Origin: Heloderma charlesbogerti
Lineage: Eukaryota > Chordata > Lepidosauria > Squamata > Helodermatidae
Direction: 5' to 3'
DNA length: 64,000 bases
NCBI GenBank assembly: GCA_026122225.1
Contig: JANEZZ010001570.1
Location: forward strand, 5,704,501 to 5,768,500
Shown piece by piece: positions 1-12,116 of the stretch (the stretch's first letter is position 1; every line of letters starts with the position of its first letter). The notes under the pieces were generated by a model. It did no database searches. It was given only the letters and a program-made list of their open reading frames with translations, and was not told the DNA's origin. A program made the position numbers and the translations under genes.

Positions 1-359
1 ATTCAAGGACTAAAGATTGTATCTTATTTCATGTCATACATAAGGTCATAGTAAATCGAAACAGGTAATATAATCAAATGCAGCTACATTTAGAAGCCTA
101 TCAAGAAATTAGTAAATTCAGACCACCAGTCTCATATTTTTAAAAACTTTTTTTTAAATGGTGGGGTGGCTGGAATTGAATTTCAAAGGCTACATTTTAC
201 AAGGACAGCAAACTTTTAAGCCCTTCACATGACTCATCTCATGTTATCGAACTATGAACCTGTTAATGTTTGTATAAAATATGGCTCTGATGGATGCAAG
301 TTCCTTTTCTTCTTTTTTTAATAGATCTATTCACTACCTTTTGCTTCTACACAATATAG
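1..359 (+). other. PRPS2: PRPS2 intron (3' part)
   Basis: AT-rich sequence ending in the acceptor at 358-359. A second TAG at 322-324 could act as an alternative acceptor, but the bases between it and 359 do not encode PRPS sequence. No repeat or gene was recognised. Confidence 0.7.
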
Positions 360-533
360 GGTCACTTCAATTGCTGACAGACTTAATGTTGAATTTGCCC
401 TGATTCACAAAGAAAGGAAGAAAGCCAATGAGGTGGATCGCATGGTCTTGGTTGGGGATGTGACTGATCGTGTTGCAATTCTGGTGGATGATATGGCGGA
501 CACATGTGGCACAATATGTCATGCAGCAGACAA
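360..533 (+). CDS. PRPS2: PRPS2 internal coding exon (PRPP-binding region)
   Basis: Encodes part of ribose-phosphate diphosphokinase, the cytosolic enzyme that makes PRPP from ribose-5-phosphate and ATP for purine, pyrimidine and NAD synthesis. The exon lies between an AG at 358-359 after a pyrimidine-rich tract and a GTGAGT donor at 534. It starts and ends inside codons and reads as about 58 residues from VTSIADRL to HAADK, roughly positions 178-235 of the usual 318. The PRPP-binding loop [10 protein letters not shown] is intact. The residues NVEFAL fit PRPS2 better than PRPS1 (NVDFAL), and the neighbours TLR7 and TMSB4X support PRPS2. One visible change from mammals is GDVTDR in place of GDVKDR. 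Earlier exons lie outside the window. Confidence 0.93.
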
Positions 534-1304
534 GTGAGTAAATCCTAAGAATTTAGACCGATTTTTTTGATGGGAGGGAGGATGATAAGCAAAACAAAGC
601 AAATCAAGTAACAGAGATGCCTCATATATGGGAAATGGGTTGCATTTTGATTTAGAAAAACTTTGCCTTGAAATGTGAGTTTCTCTGTATGAGTTATTGG
701 GGGTTTGGGGGGGCAGAGGATCTCTTCACAATTAAAACATGTCAAGTCACCATTTTACATGCTTAAGTTTACAGCTGTGTAGGATAATTACACATTATGA
801 TCCATACACAGGAATCTTGAAATGCCCTATATGGGAACTACGTCTTTGTCGCAATTAGGTAACATCTAGTGTTTCTGAGACTGCCTCACTGCATGGCACT
901 GCTCTTTGGAGAAGGTGTTCTCAGTTGCCTCCAGGGTCTGATATAGAATGTAGAGAAAATGGTATCTTTAAGGATTTGAGGGGGGGGTCTTCATTTCCCA
1001 GCTGCTGTATTAATGTGTGCTTGCTGGAACACACATGGCATGACACTGAAGTTTAGGAAGGTTTATATAGGCTGCCTTTAGGTACTTCTATGTCCCCAAA
1101 GGGCACATGGACCTCAAAACTGTTCCATCTGCCTGGCTCGTTATCTGCTGAAGCCACTGTATACACTTTTTTATTATCCTGACCAAGGTTATCTCTGTTG
1201 TGATAGAAGCTTGAGGATAATTAGTTTTGCCATTTCCTAAAACTTGCTATCTAGAATTGTGCTGGTCTTCATAGAAGTGTTTCCTGCTATCCTGTGTTTT
1301 ATAG
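534..1304 (+). other. PRPS2: PRPS2 intron
   Basis: Short GT-AG intron between the two PRPS2 exons. No repeat, RNA gene or other coding sequence was recognised. Confidence 0.8.
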
Positions 1305-1464
1305 GCTAGTGTCTGCAGGAGCAACTAAAGTTTATGCCATTCTCACTCATGGGATCTTCTCTGGCCCAGCTATTTCTCGGATCAATAATGCTGCATTTGA
1401 AGCGGTAGTTGTAACTAACACAATCCCACAGGAAGAAAAAATGAAACATTGTCCCAAGATTCAG
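1305..1464 (+). CDS. PRPS2: PRPS2 penultimate coding exon
   Basis: Follows the TTTTATAG acceptor at 1297-1304 and ends at a GTACTG donor at 1465. The first base completes the lysine codon split with the previous exon. It reads as [16 protein letters not shown] through KIQ, about residues 236-288 of the enzyme, including the [12 protein letters not shown] segment and the NTIPQE strand found in all vertebrate PRPS proteins. The only obvious differences from mammalian PRPS2 are E for D in IPQEEK and P for T in HCPKIQ. An open frame runs past the donor into the intron, but that extension is unrelated to PRPS. Confidence 0.93.
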
Positions 1465-4166
1465 GTACTGTGCTCTCTTATTGTGGTACCTTGTCTTGAC
1501 GTGCTGTATATTGGAACTTCAGTTTTATTGGAGCTTCACAGGCTGAAGTAATAAGCAACTATTTGGGTACATTCTTCTACTTATGCCTGTTGGACCATAT
1601 TGGTCTCTTAAAGGAGTAAAAAGGAGAGAATGGCCTGGTCACATATAACACTAGCCCGTGGTATGGTTTGTTGAATTTTGGGTTGTTGTGATGTGTGAAT
1701 GTAGCTGCATTAGCAAACCATGTTTGTTAACCACAAACAACTTAGAAAAGTTACCCATTATTTGGTTTTCAGTTGTGAACTCTGGGTTGTGTAAACCATG
1801 GGTTGTTTCACCAGGCTAGAGGCAGCAGGTAAAAGCAGTAAAAAAAAAAAAAAAAAACCCACCTCCATAGCGGTTCTGCATGCCAGTACTACACCACGCA
1901 AAAGTATTTAGGATACAGGGAAGGGGCGGCCAAAAAAAGATGGAAATGAAGAACCCAGGGTTTGAAAAAAACAAACCACAGTTTGTTGGATCGTCTGCCA
2001 GACAAACTCTGGAAAGGGCAACAAACCATGGGTTAAATAAACCACGGGTTAAATAAATCATGGGTTAGCTTATGTAAGAACCAGGCCAATGTGAAATGTG
2101 CATTCTTGTGCCACAAAACCCCACCTGTCCCTTGCAACTGAAAGATAGGTTGGTAACCACTAGACTTAGAATATGATATGATGAGCAGCTGTGATGGCAC
2201 AGTGGCAGAAGGACTGGGCATAAAGCTTCCTCCACTGGTGTATTATAACAATTCGTAATATTGTATTACTGGCCAAATCCAGTCCTGTTTGAACTATTGG
2301 GAAGAAATAGGAAATGATTATATCATAAAAAGACATTGCTTTCCCATATAAGCTTAGAAGCCTTTCAGGCATGTCAGAACTCTTGTGGCCATTGGTGGGG
2401 GGTGGGGGTGGATTTTCTATGAAATGTTCTGCTTCTAAAAATGCATTTCAAAAAAATAATTAGTAATATAATAAATGGATACAAAATGTTGTATCCAGAC
2501 TTAGTCATAGTCAGAGTAGGAAATCTGTGAGACTAAATTAGTCTTAGGTCTCACTGATTTCATTGGGTCTACTCTAAGTATGACCAGGCCTGGCTTCAAC
2601 CAGCCAAACTGGGCATCCAAATTGGACAGTTTCAGAGTTGTAATTAACTTTTTTAGAGGTGGCCATCCCTAGGAATCCTGTGTGCATATTTAATAACTAT
2701 AAATGCATTGCTCTTTGGGCATGCTAAAATTAATTAATGCCTTAATGTCTTTTTAAAATTTTCAACAATGTAAGGGTATGCCATTGAGTTATCATGTCTT
2801 AAAATATTTACAAACATTCTAATAAAATAATTCCCAAATAAAGCTTTGAACTTGGTTTGAAACATTTAAAGTAGATTAAGGGCACAATCCTATGGCCAAT
2901 AGTCATCTGCTAGACAGCCATAGGATTGTTTGGTTCTCGGAAAACCAACCTCTACCCCCTCCCCCAGATCGGCCCCGCACTCCATGCTCAGAAGAGCTGC
3001 GCCGAGTGGGGGAAACGGGGCACTCCAAGGTCCCGCAGCTAGAGAGCCGAAATGAGCTGTCTAGCCACAAAAGCAGGGCGGCTGGAGCACAGAGGAGATG
3101 CGCTCCTCACCACTCCTCCCACCCTGCAGTGGATAGGCAATCGCCCCCGGGTTCGGAGGCAACCGTCAATCCCCATAGGTTTGCTCCCTAAGCTGACTTC
3201 TTTAAGAAAATCTCTAATACTTTTGACTATTACAGAAAAAATGAAATAGTTATACAGAGATAAAATAAACATAGCTTATGTTTAAAGCATATTTTCTAAA
3301 TATAAGTCAAACATGCTAAATCTGTTTATTTAAGGTATAGGAAACATTTTCCAGAAACTATTCTGGAAAATGTTCTGATACAACATTTCCGGAAAACCCA
3401 CACCAGTGATTGTGGCTGACCCAGCCTCAAAAGTAAGAAGCCACTGCAGTACCTTACCTGGAAAATATTGGTTGGGGCACACCATGCAGTTATGTGCTCT
3501 ACTCCTCTGCAATCTTTAGATATAGGAACTTGTTTTTTACACTTAAAAACAGAAATCAGGAGAGAATAGTAAATATTCTAGAGATCTAAATAAAGAGGAA
3601 CCTGCTAACTGGATGCTTGGCTACTTAAAGGGAGTGGTGACAGCTACTACACAAAATTAATGTCATAGGGCGGCCAGTTCAATGAAATGACAGAACTTGG
3701 GAAATGGTTAGTGTTGGAAAAATGGATTTTCCCTGCCCTCTAGTGGCTAGAGCTGGATCCTTGCATTTATGTACTGTTTCTGCCTCTTATTTAGACAGAT
3801 AATTCACACTCTTTAATAATGGGTTGGATCCAAAGTGTCTTCTTTTCACAGAATGGCTGTTTTATACCTCCACCTTATAGAGACATGCATGAGACATGTG
3901 ACACTAAATGCATGAGACATGTGAAACTTAATCAAGATGGTTTTACATGTCTGCAAGATCTTCTGGAAGAGCTTGCTCAGCCATTTGCACAACAACTGTG
4001 AATGACCATATTCCTCCCATTCATGGTTCTTTGGCCACAGCCCAATGTTAACTTCTCACATGAGGCTCAGTTCTTTCTTTTATTGTTTAATAAAGTATTG
4101 AAGTTTTGAATGAGACTCGCTTTGGTATGTATGTATAGTAAGCTGCTGTCTTTTCATATCTTCTAG
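1465..4166 (+). other. PRPS2: PRPS2 last intron, with degenerate repeats
   Basis: A 2.7-kb GT-AG intron. From about 1650 to 2065 it carries repeated AACCATGGTTTG-like motifs in both orientations around a poly-A run at 1840-1856, which look like an old inverted-repeat element. Near 2884-2932, two copies of CCTATGG / CCATAGG flank a short loop, resembling a dispersed reptile repeat. The block 2940-3190 is CpG-rich relative to its surroundings, but no gene is seen there. The segment 3819-4001 is open but resembles nothing known to me. Confidence 0.6.
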
Positions 4167-4259
<93 letters not shown>

Positions 4260-4457
4260 CTTCAAATCAGCTCTGGAGTGCTGCATTCAGCATTACACCA
4301 ATGACGCTCAATATTAAAATAATGAATGTCTATGAAAGCTTCAGATTGACTATATGCACAGTTCTTCTTCTCATATGGACAATAACTAAAATGGACAATG
4401 TCATTTTTTTAGTTGCAACTTTTTATAAATTCTCTTTGTGCTTTAAAAGAGAAAACT

Positions 4458-4499
4458 ATAATATTTGCCTGTGATTTTTTTAAGATAGGCAAATATTAT
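4458..4499 (+). promoter_or_regulatory. Perfect 13-bp hairpin in the PRPS2 3' UTR
   Basis: ATAATATTTGCCT at 4458-4470 pairs perfectly with AGGCAAATATTAT at 4487-4499 around a 16-base U-rich loop. It is about 200 bases past the stop codon. Function is unknown; an RNA stability element or a repeat remnant are both possible. Confidence 0.35.
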
Positions 4500-5951
4500 A
4501 TGAACAATTGTGAGACAATAATATTTTTCAAAGGCCAAAGTTAGCTCAGGGGTTTGTATGTAATAGTTCACTTGCTGAGAATTATTGAGCCTCATTTAGA
4601 ACAGAACCTTATACTCATTTACAGACTTTAAAGATTTAGATAAATGGCCTATGCTGTGTCCCCTTCTGAAGAAATCAGTGTCTATCTTAAATTAGCAGAT
4701 GTTTTGTGGTAGGGTAGATTTTTTTTTTACTCCTCTTAAAAGTGACCCTGGAATAAACTGCCTTTCCCTCTCATCCTGAGAAATGTTTGCTTCAAATGCT
4801 TGTTCTAAATAGGCAAGATCTGGATCCACAATATAGTTTTTCATAGATTGCTGAATTATGGCTATAATTGCAAGTCTTTGTGTCTTAGCTAAATGTAGCA
4901 GTCCAACCTGGAGCATCATTTGTTTTTTCTACGTGACGTGGTTTTGTTAGGATTAAAGCATATGCGATTCTTTCAAACTGCCCCCCACCACCAATCTCTA
5001 AATTTCTGATAACTTTATTTTCAGTTTAGTCTATGCTACAGAAGGGACCTATCTTAAATCTTCATAATAATCCACTCTTAATGGTGCCTATACATTAGGA
5101 AAGTCTGATTATTAAAATACATTAATGTCGGCATCTCTTGTAGCAGTGAGATGGATGTGCTTTTTACCCAGAAGGCAAAAGGAAACACATTAAAAGCATC
5201 TTTCTTACTGTATTTTCCTTGTATAGAATATCAGCATTTCTTTTTTTCAAAACCAAAATTTCCTCAAGACCACGTGTGTTCTCATAATCTCCATCTGTAG
5301 GAGAACTGAAACAATCCTATAAATAATTCTGTTGTATACATTTTGAACAGTCAACAGGTTTTGAAACAGATCGCTCAACATTTGCCAAGACAGCTGCCTA
5401 ACGTTATTTCTCACAAAAAGACTGAAATCCATGTAAGTGAAGTTGGTGGCAAAAAGGTGCTTTTAATAGATGTAAGTTGCATCCCTGGATAGCACTACAA
5501 AAATATTTTTAAACATAATTAGTATTCTTATTTCATAGCCAAAATAACTATAGAGATCAGAATCTGCATAGAACTTTAAAATGGCTTCCACTTCAATATA
5601 CAAATACATTTCTTCAACCGTACCGCATTTAGTAATAAGAGGACAGAGAGGACTTTGAAAGCACATGAAGTTTAAACCAAAAGGCATGTCCATTCTAGAT
5701 GTCTGCTTACCAAAACTCATATGCTTTAAATTCCAAGTCTTAGTAACATTTGTCACTTAACCTTCCAAAGAATGTTTAATACAGCATTTCTTAATTCGCT
5801 GTATTGTTTCTGCAATCTGTCTTTTTAGCCATCATCATACCAAAGCTAGACCAACTGAAAACATTCCGCTAACATGTGATAAGTTATAGATCAGGTCTCT
5901 ATTTCAAATGACATAATGAAAGGTTTGCTCACTATTGTGTTAAAGTTTCTC

Positions 5952-5957
5952 AATAAA
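5952..5957 (+). terminator. PRPS2: Candidate PRPS2 polyadenylation signal
   Basis: AATAAA followed within 35 bases by a GU-rich stretch (GTTGTGGTGTTTTG), the normal arrangement for cleavage and polyadenylation. It is about 1.7 kb past the stop codon. Confidence 0.5.
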
Positions 5958-5975
5958 CCTTAAAACAGCATTATC

Positions 5976-7792
5976 CTTACAGACTAGTTGTGGTGTTTTG
6001 CTCTTTTATTTTATGCAAGAACATAAAATAATTCCACAGCACGTTTATCTGTTAATACGAACCTAAAGAGATATAAATAGGTACTTTTACATTTACAGTA
6101 GCTCAGGTCATAAAACCCATTTGATACAGCAAAACAATTAAAATCTGGGAAACTAGGTACTAGGAACTTGTGATATCTTAGCCATAAACCTTGTTTTGTA
6201 TATCTTAGATGCCATTATAAATTGCTGCTCAAGTAGACTGTGCAAACCACACCAACCTTCCTATATTTGCAAACTGTCTAAAACAGTTTGAATTATCCTT
6301 GGGCATCTGAAAATTGGTTGTCTATCAAATGAGTGCTCTGGGAAATTTTCATGACCAAACTAGGGGGGTTTGCATGTGGTGTAATTTTCTTATCCTTATT
6401 TTGAGATTTAATTAAGTTTAAATATTTTAAACTTGTTTTGAAACTGTATATTCTCATCCTGGTTGCCTGATGGAAGATGGGTCAAGCAGCCTGTTAGCAT
6501 ACACATCTCAGCACACTTATGATGTTGCATATGATGTGGGTTTGCGTGTATGTGAGTGCGATTGCCCCTGACTTTTGCAACTCGGTGTACTTGTATACAC
6601 TTGACTTACATGCTACATTGTACATGTGGTAGGGTGCGTACACAATCCTGTTAGTCTCCAAAATTCATACAGTATTTCTGGATTTAAAATATATGAAGTA
6701 GCCCTGAGTTGTCATCCATGCATTATAAGAAGTCTGTATAACATGTCTTCATGCAAGAATTGACATGCATTTCTTAGCTAGCTATCCCATACTACTCCAT
6801 CAGTGCCAATCCTTTGACTCCCTAATAGGCATAGGTCTAAGGGTGCAGAAAATTTAACCATGTTACAAGGCTCACTCATTTCCCAAGGAACAAAACAAGG
6901 ATGAAAATGGAGTTTAGAAAAATATAGGGGCTCAAAAGACTTTTGCTTAGTTTGCATTACAAGATAGCCTCCATCCGTAAAATATTTTATTAAAGCAGGT
7001 AAAATGTAAGTTGGAAGAAAAACTAAACAGAAGCCCTTAAATTATGTTAAATCACTTGGAGTTATTCAGCTCCATTCCCAGAAACCATTTTCATGCCTGC
7101 AAATTTTCCTGCCCACCCACAAGTTATGTGTTTATATGTGCAAAACATAATGTGTCAACCATGACCATGGTCATAGGCTGGCAGCAGCATCTGGGAGGGT
7201 TCATTTCCCAGCCCTGAGATCATAATAGCTTCCGTTTACCAAATAACCGTGACAGCCCAGTTCCCCATACGGTGCTCACATAAGCAGACAGTGAGGATAG
7301 TTAATTTCTGAAGCTGCTATGGGATACACTTGTTCTGTGTGCTTCTGGCCTTCACAATGAAATGAGTTGGGCATTCTTTCTGGGACACAATGCATTGGAA
7401 GGAAATTTATGAGCTGAAGTGCTAATGGGAAGAGCTTCTCACAAGGAACTTTAGCCTGCTGTATAGGCTGGACATAGAAGAGAACCAGCATTAATAAAGA
7501 GAAGTTGTGAAAAGAACAAGTGTGTTTATCTCTATCCTAAAAAGGAAGTAGCTTGCTTTCATACTAGGCATACAGGGGGCCTATGATGTGGGAGTGTACA
7601 AGTGTACATTTGTTTTGACGGGCTAAGCCAAAATGGCTTGCCTCACTTCATGTTCACTTTGGTGAGTAACAAAAAGTGCCCCTCTTCAAATTCGTTCTGA
7701 TTGCTATTTGACCCAATCAGCTGTGTCTCTCCACATGGCAAGTTTTACTTTATGGGAACATTTCCTCAAAAACAGAATTTTGGTTCCATAGA
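5976..7792. other. Intergenic, nothing recognised
   Basis: AT-rich sequence between PRPS2 and the TLR7 locus. I see no splice-supported exons, RNA genes or recognisable mobile elements. Confidence 0.5.
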
Positions 7793-7897
7793 GCGCAATC
7801 CTATGCATGTTTAGGCAGAAAAAAAGCCTACAACTCCCAGCATGCCTCAGCCAGAATTATAGGCCATTTTTCTGTCTAAACATGCATAGGATTGCAC
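7793..7897. repeat. Palindromic MITE-like element
   Basis: Nearly perfect inverted ends: GCAATCCTATGCATGTTTAG at the left and the complementary CTAAACATGCATAGGATTGC at the right, followed inward by CAGAAAAA / TTTTTCTG. The centre contains CAACTCCCAGCATGCC. The same arrangement recurs at 45214-45297 and 56761-56883, so it is a dispersed repeat family. Confidence 0.7.
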
Positions 7898-7929
7898 CAT
7901 TAAGGGGGGAATTCACGGAACCCCTAGGC

Positions 7930-8065
7930 TAGCCTTCCTCAACCTGTTGCCCTCCAGATGTTTTGGACTATAACCCTCAGGGTTCTTGACGATTGGCCAT
8001 GCTGGCTGGAGCTGATGGGAGTTGAAGTCCGAAGGTTCTGGAGGGTACCAGGCCTGGGAAGGCTG
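7930..8065. mobile_element. Non-autonomous hAT-like MITE
   Basis: Inverted ends AGCCTTCCTCAACCTG... and ...CCTGGGAAGGCTG enclose CCAGATGTTTTGGACT and its partner sequence. The flanks CCCTAGGC (7922-7929) and CCCTAAAC (8066-8073) match at 6 of 8 positions, fitting an aged 8-bp hAT target duplication. Better preserved relatives are at 11228, 16162 and 33249. Confidence 0.65.
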
Positions 8066-8073
8066 CCCTAAAC

Positions 8074-10363
8074 CACTGTAATCCTTCTGAAGCCAAGCCA
8101 TCGTTCTTATTTAGGAAACATAATTTATACGCTGGTGTACAAGACGTCACACTTGGACTATTGTATGAAAAGGAAGTTGCCCTCACTTGTGAATGTCTCC
8201 ACAAGTAAGTTTCGTTTCACTCTGAACTGCAACAAAAGTGCTGGTTGATCACTTATAGCCTCCCCCAGACTTAGGCGGAAGGAGGGAAATAAAATCTTGG
8301 TAAGCATAGTTTCTAAGAGGAAGGAACATTCTGGCTGCTTGGAGCTTAGTGCTCCCTCGTTTTCAGTGTTATTTTGGCTTCCAGCAATGTTGAAGACAAG
8401 CCAAACATCAGAAGAATCAGCGAACTAACTCCCCACGCCCCTGCAAGTGTCAAAAGGTTGCTTTGATTCATGATTCAAAGCCAGCTCAAACTCGGGAAGG
8501 ATAGTGGGCAAGACTTATGAAGTATTTGCAAACTATTGGATTAATCAAATTAACCAAAGGGTGCAAGATGCCAGAATTCAAAGGTTTATATAATTACATT
8601 AAACAGTGGAGAGAATTAACACCTTAACTTGCATTTTTCTGTTGTGTATCACTTATGCTATGATAGAATGCAAGCCTAATCAATATGATTGAGAATATTA
8701 GTGATCAGCAATTGGTAGGCCCATAGCCAAATCTGCTCCCGGATCAATACTAGCTGGCTTCCCAGTTGCCAACTTAGAGGCAAGAGTGTGGAGCACACAC
8801 AAATTGCAGGTAGCCATATTGGTTCATTAAAAAAAATCAGAAGTCTCACTAGGGCAATACATTTATTAGGACCAATCATAATGTCATAAAGTTACCGGCA
8901 AGTTTTCAAGTTTGTCAGAATGCTTCAGCTGGATATTAAACATTCAGTGGAGAAGAAGAGGCTGCAGAAGGGGTGGGGGGTACCAGAAGCTCATTTTGAA
9001 GAATGTGTGAACTCAAGCCCACTACCCACCAGTCCCTCAAAGTGGCTGTCCAATAAAATTAGCTGCTGACCAGGGATGTACATGAGTCAACAAAGAAGGA
9101 TAAATGTGGTCTGCTTAAAAGCAAATTCTAAGGCCATGTCAAATGCGATGACATTCTGCATTTTTATTACTCAAATATTTTGAACTGAACAGTGATATAG
9201 AAATGTTTTAAATAAGTAAATAGGATATTCAAGGACAATGTTCGAATAGATGCCCTTTCACTTAATTACAAAATCAGCCAAATTACTTTATCTTCATTGC
9301 ATTGTTTCAGATCCTTGACATCTAAGGACTTCATTCTACACTCCCTGCCCCAGATATTTTAAACTTTTGATATTAAGTTTCTCAAAGAAATCTATGTTGA
9401 GCTTTGAAGCTTCCTTGATGGTCTTAGGCAAGTTACTATTTCTATGAGCACAGCTTCCCTTGCTGGCTTAGGGAAATGGTGGTTGGCCTTCATCAATGAA
9501 CATAAGCATGTGTTCCAGTTTCATAGCTCTTGTCATCAGAAGATTCCTGGTAAGTCTTATAATCAGCTGAACACATTCTGAAATGTGTCACAGATGGAAA
9601 AGGGATTAAATGTATTTCTGCACGTTGTGACAGTACTAAAAGTGGCACCAATATATCCTTTACAGCTGGCAGGTGCTTCTGCAAGTTAAACTACAAAACA
9701 TCTGGAGATCTACCTTCTGTCCACCCCTGCTTTACAAGCATGCAAAACCATGGCTAAGCTCTCACTGAAGTGGCAAACCTGTGTCTAAGCTGTACCACCT
9801 CAGAGGACACATGGGTGTTCACATCACTGAATGTTCCTCTACACAAAACAAGTATGATCTAGATATGAGAGAGAGGAGTTCTTGACTATCCATTTCCTTG
9901 CCATGCAAGGGATTTTTATTTTTTTAATTGATATTTGTGTGAGGGAGCATCCTGCAGTCTGAAGTGGTACAACCCAGACACAGATTTATGAACGTGATGA
10001 AAACTAGCATATGACAGCTGTATTAGGCTGGCAGGCTCTTGGCTTTGAGGACAAATTATTATTAATATTAATATTATTTTAACTCAATGGCCCAAGCTAT
10101 TTTTAACTGGGGAAGAATAGGAGGTGCCAACACCACGCTTCAAATACAACCTTTTGAGGAAGTGGGTAGTGACTGCAGCTGTTTCATGTGCTATTAATTT
10201 CGTAAGTTGTTTCTTTGCTAGAAAAGGGGAGGAAAGTGCCCAATAAATTGACAGAAACATTCACCTTGGTGAACTATCCGACTTTGTCCTCTCTCTTGTA
10301 CTTGAGCTGAAGTTGTAAAGTTTCTTTCACTGTTATCTACCTTCTAATACAATGCCCCCCAAG
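8074..10363. other. Intergenic, or 5' region of TLR7
   Basis: No gene or clear repeat recognised. The sequence just before the candidate TLR7 exon includes a purine-rich GGGGAGGAAAGTG at about 10229, a possible ETS/PU.1-type site. That would fit the myeloid and B-cell expression of TLR7, but one motif match is weak evidence. Confidence 0.35.
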
Positions 10364-10402
10364 GACAAGACATCCTTCTGCCTTAAAGGAACACACAGAA
10401 TG
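10364..10402 (+). CDS. TLR7: Candidate TLR7 start-codon exon
   Basis: In mammals the TLR7 initiation codon is the last codon of a short upstream exon, spliced directly to the large coding exon. Of the ATG-GT combinations I checked by eye between 6 and 20 kb, the ATG at 10400-10402 followed by the donor GTAGGT is the best donor match. It is preceded by a pyrimidine tract and an AG at 10362-10363. Joining it to 20041 would be in phase and give a protein starting M-AIHPWH. Only the ATG would be coding; the rest would be 5' UTR. This is inference from the known gene structure plus a splice-site match. Confidence 0.35.
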
Positions 10403-11203
10403 GTAGGTTCAACTTTTAGTTGTATTCTTGAAAGCCTTCGTATTTGACCCTCATGTGCAAGAAGTATTTTTTGAGAATTCATCATTCTCTTCTATGTTTT
10501 ACTCTGTTCTGTGTAAGCCAATTTTCTAAATATTGAATTAACATGTTTTATCTGCAGAACAAGAGCTTAATACATGGGTTTGTTAGCCTAGAAAATTGCC
10601 TTTCATTACTATATCCATATACTTGGGAACCACACAACTGCAGAAGATGAGCTTCACATTCATCATGGGAAAAAAGAAGTCCCATTAAGCTCCATAGTAA
10701 CTGCGTGTAGGATTGCAGCCTTTAGTTCCACATAAACAGCAAAAGGGGAGAGAATTTATACAAACATTGAAAGAAATTGGGCCTGAAAGGATGGTTTCAA
10801 AGCCCAAGACTTTGCTGATTTGACTATATACAAAATGTGTTTCTGGCTTCATCTTACTGACATAGCTGCTTGCAAGGAAGGGAGTAACTTTGGCCTAAGG
10901 AGAAACTATCCAGATATGAAAATAAATAGATATTTTAGCTGCTTTTATAGGGTTTCACAACTTTGTGGGCAAAAGAAAGGGAAGGGAGTAAGGTTGCCTT
11001 AAGAAGAAATAATGCATGGTTATATGAAAATGTCCTTGTTGAAATGAAATATAATTCTGGGGTAATACAGTAAAATAGACATGTGGCAAATTGATTGGGG
11101 CCTGCTTGCTTGTATTCGTATCAGAGAGAGATGGGGGATATTTTTTTAAATAGGAACTTTTTTGCGTTATTCCCCGTCTTCTTTACACACACTCTCAATG
11201 AGA
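10403..11203. other. Nothing recognised (intron of TLR7 if the start exon is right)
   Basis: No repeat or gene identified. A short open frame at 10820-11002 has no recognisable homology. Confidence 0.4.
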
Positions 11204-11500
11204 AACAGCATGATATAGTGGTTAGAGCAGCCTTCCCCAACCTGGAGCCCTCCAGATGTGTTAGTCTACAACTCCCAGCACCCTCACAGATGGCTGGGGA
11301 TGCTGGGAGTTGTAATCCAACATACCTAGAGGGTGCCAGGTTGGAGAAGTCTGGGTTAATGCATTGAACTGGAAAGACCCAGATTCAAATCCCCACTCCT
11401 TCATGGTGCTCATGGGGTTATCTTGGGTCAGTCACTAGCTCTCAGCCTAATCTGCCTCATAAGTTTATTGTATGGATAACATGGGGGAAGAGGACCATGC
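11204..11500 (+). mobile_element. tRNA-derived SINE interrupted by a hAT MITE
   Basis: The head ATGATATAGTGGTTAGAG (an A-box-like start) continues after the interruption at 11354 with GGTTAATGCATTGAACTGG and a B-box-like AGATTCAAATCCCC. It then runs into CAGTCACTAGCTCTCAGCC and ACCTGCC-like tail sequence. Related copies are at 35822-36054 (- strand) and 48894-49060 (+). The interruption at 11228-11353 is the younger insertion. Confidence 0.7.
11228..11353. mobile_element. hAT-like MITE with 8-bp target duplication
   Basis: Starts CAGCCTTCCCCAACCTGG and ends CCAGGTTGGAGAAGTCTG, a good inverted pair. Inside are CTACAACTCCCAGCA and TGCTGGGAGTTGTA as a second inverted pair. Flanks GGTTAGAG (11220-11227) and GGTTAATG (11354-11361) match at 6 of 8 positions. 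It sits inside the SINE at 11204-11500, which joins smoothly when it is removed. Confidence 0.75.
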
Positions 11501-11691
11501 ACAAATCCAAGTTCCATGGAGGAAAAAAGGCATTCAGATGAAATAAACTTCCACAGATCCTATTTGTGCCTCTCATTCACCTTCCTTTCCACCCTTACTC
11601 TTGCATCCCTACCTTGGAGCTGTGTGACCTTTTCTCTCTCTTAAAGAGCCTTCTTTCCAGTAATAAAGCTTTGGTGGTATCAGGCTCTACA

Positions 11692-11793
11692 GCAGAAGTG
11701 GGGAACCTGTGGTCCTCCAGATGTGGCCCCTCATCCCATGATGGGAGCTATAGTCCAACATCTGGACAACCACCGGTGCCCCATTCCTGCTTT
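11692..11793. mobile_element. MITE-like inverted repeat (GGGGAACCTGTGG family)
   Basis: Left part GGGGAACCTGTGGTCCTCCAG; right part reads TAGTCCAACATCTGGACAACC before CGGTGCCCCATTCCTGC. This is a degenerate member of the family also seen at 34056-34328 (interrupted) and 48757-48893. Confidence 0.55.
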
Positions 11794-12116
11794 ATAGCTT
11801 ATGCCCAACACTTTTTTTCTGTGTTCCCCTCTTCCTGCCACACTGATCCACTTGTCCTGTATGGCCCCATCTAAACTGAAGTCACTTCATTCATGTACAT
11901 CAAATGTAATTCAGAATCATTTCTTGTTTTTCAAACTCTCAAAATGTTTTCAAAGACAAAAGTTTAGACAATACAATTATATAAATTATAATAGTTTTAT
12001 AAAATTAAACAGAGAGACAGATTTCCAGGTAGGTTATTCCTACTATTAGTTTTATTTATTGTTTAAGCATAGCTGTTAGCAGAGTGAAGTGCCTCATGCG
12101 GCGCAGAGTGGTAGGT

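Larger units (their letters stand above)
4260..5975 (+). other. PRPS2: PRPS2 3' UTR (probable extent)
   Basis: AU-rich sequence after the TAA stop with no coding pattern. The first convincing AATAAA with a GU-rich stretch after it is at 5952-5957, giving a UTR of about 1.7 kb, similar in scale to mammalian PRPS2. The end is inferred, and shorter forms using variant signals are possible. A hairpin at 4458-4499 lies in it. Confidence 0.55.

Noticed and set aside
1294..1551. 85-residue open frame as a single gene
   Set aside because: Only 1305-1464 is PRPS2 coding; the ends are intron read-through.
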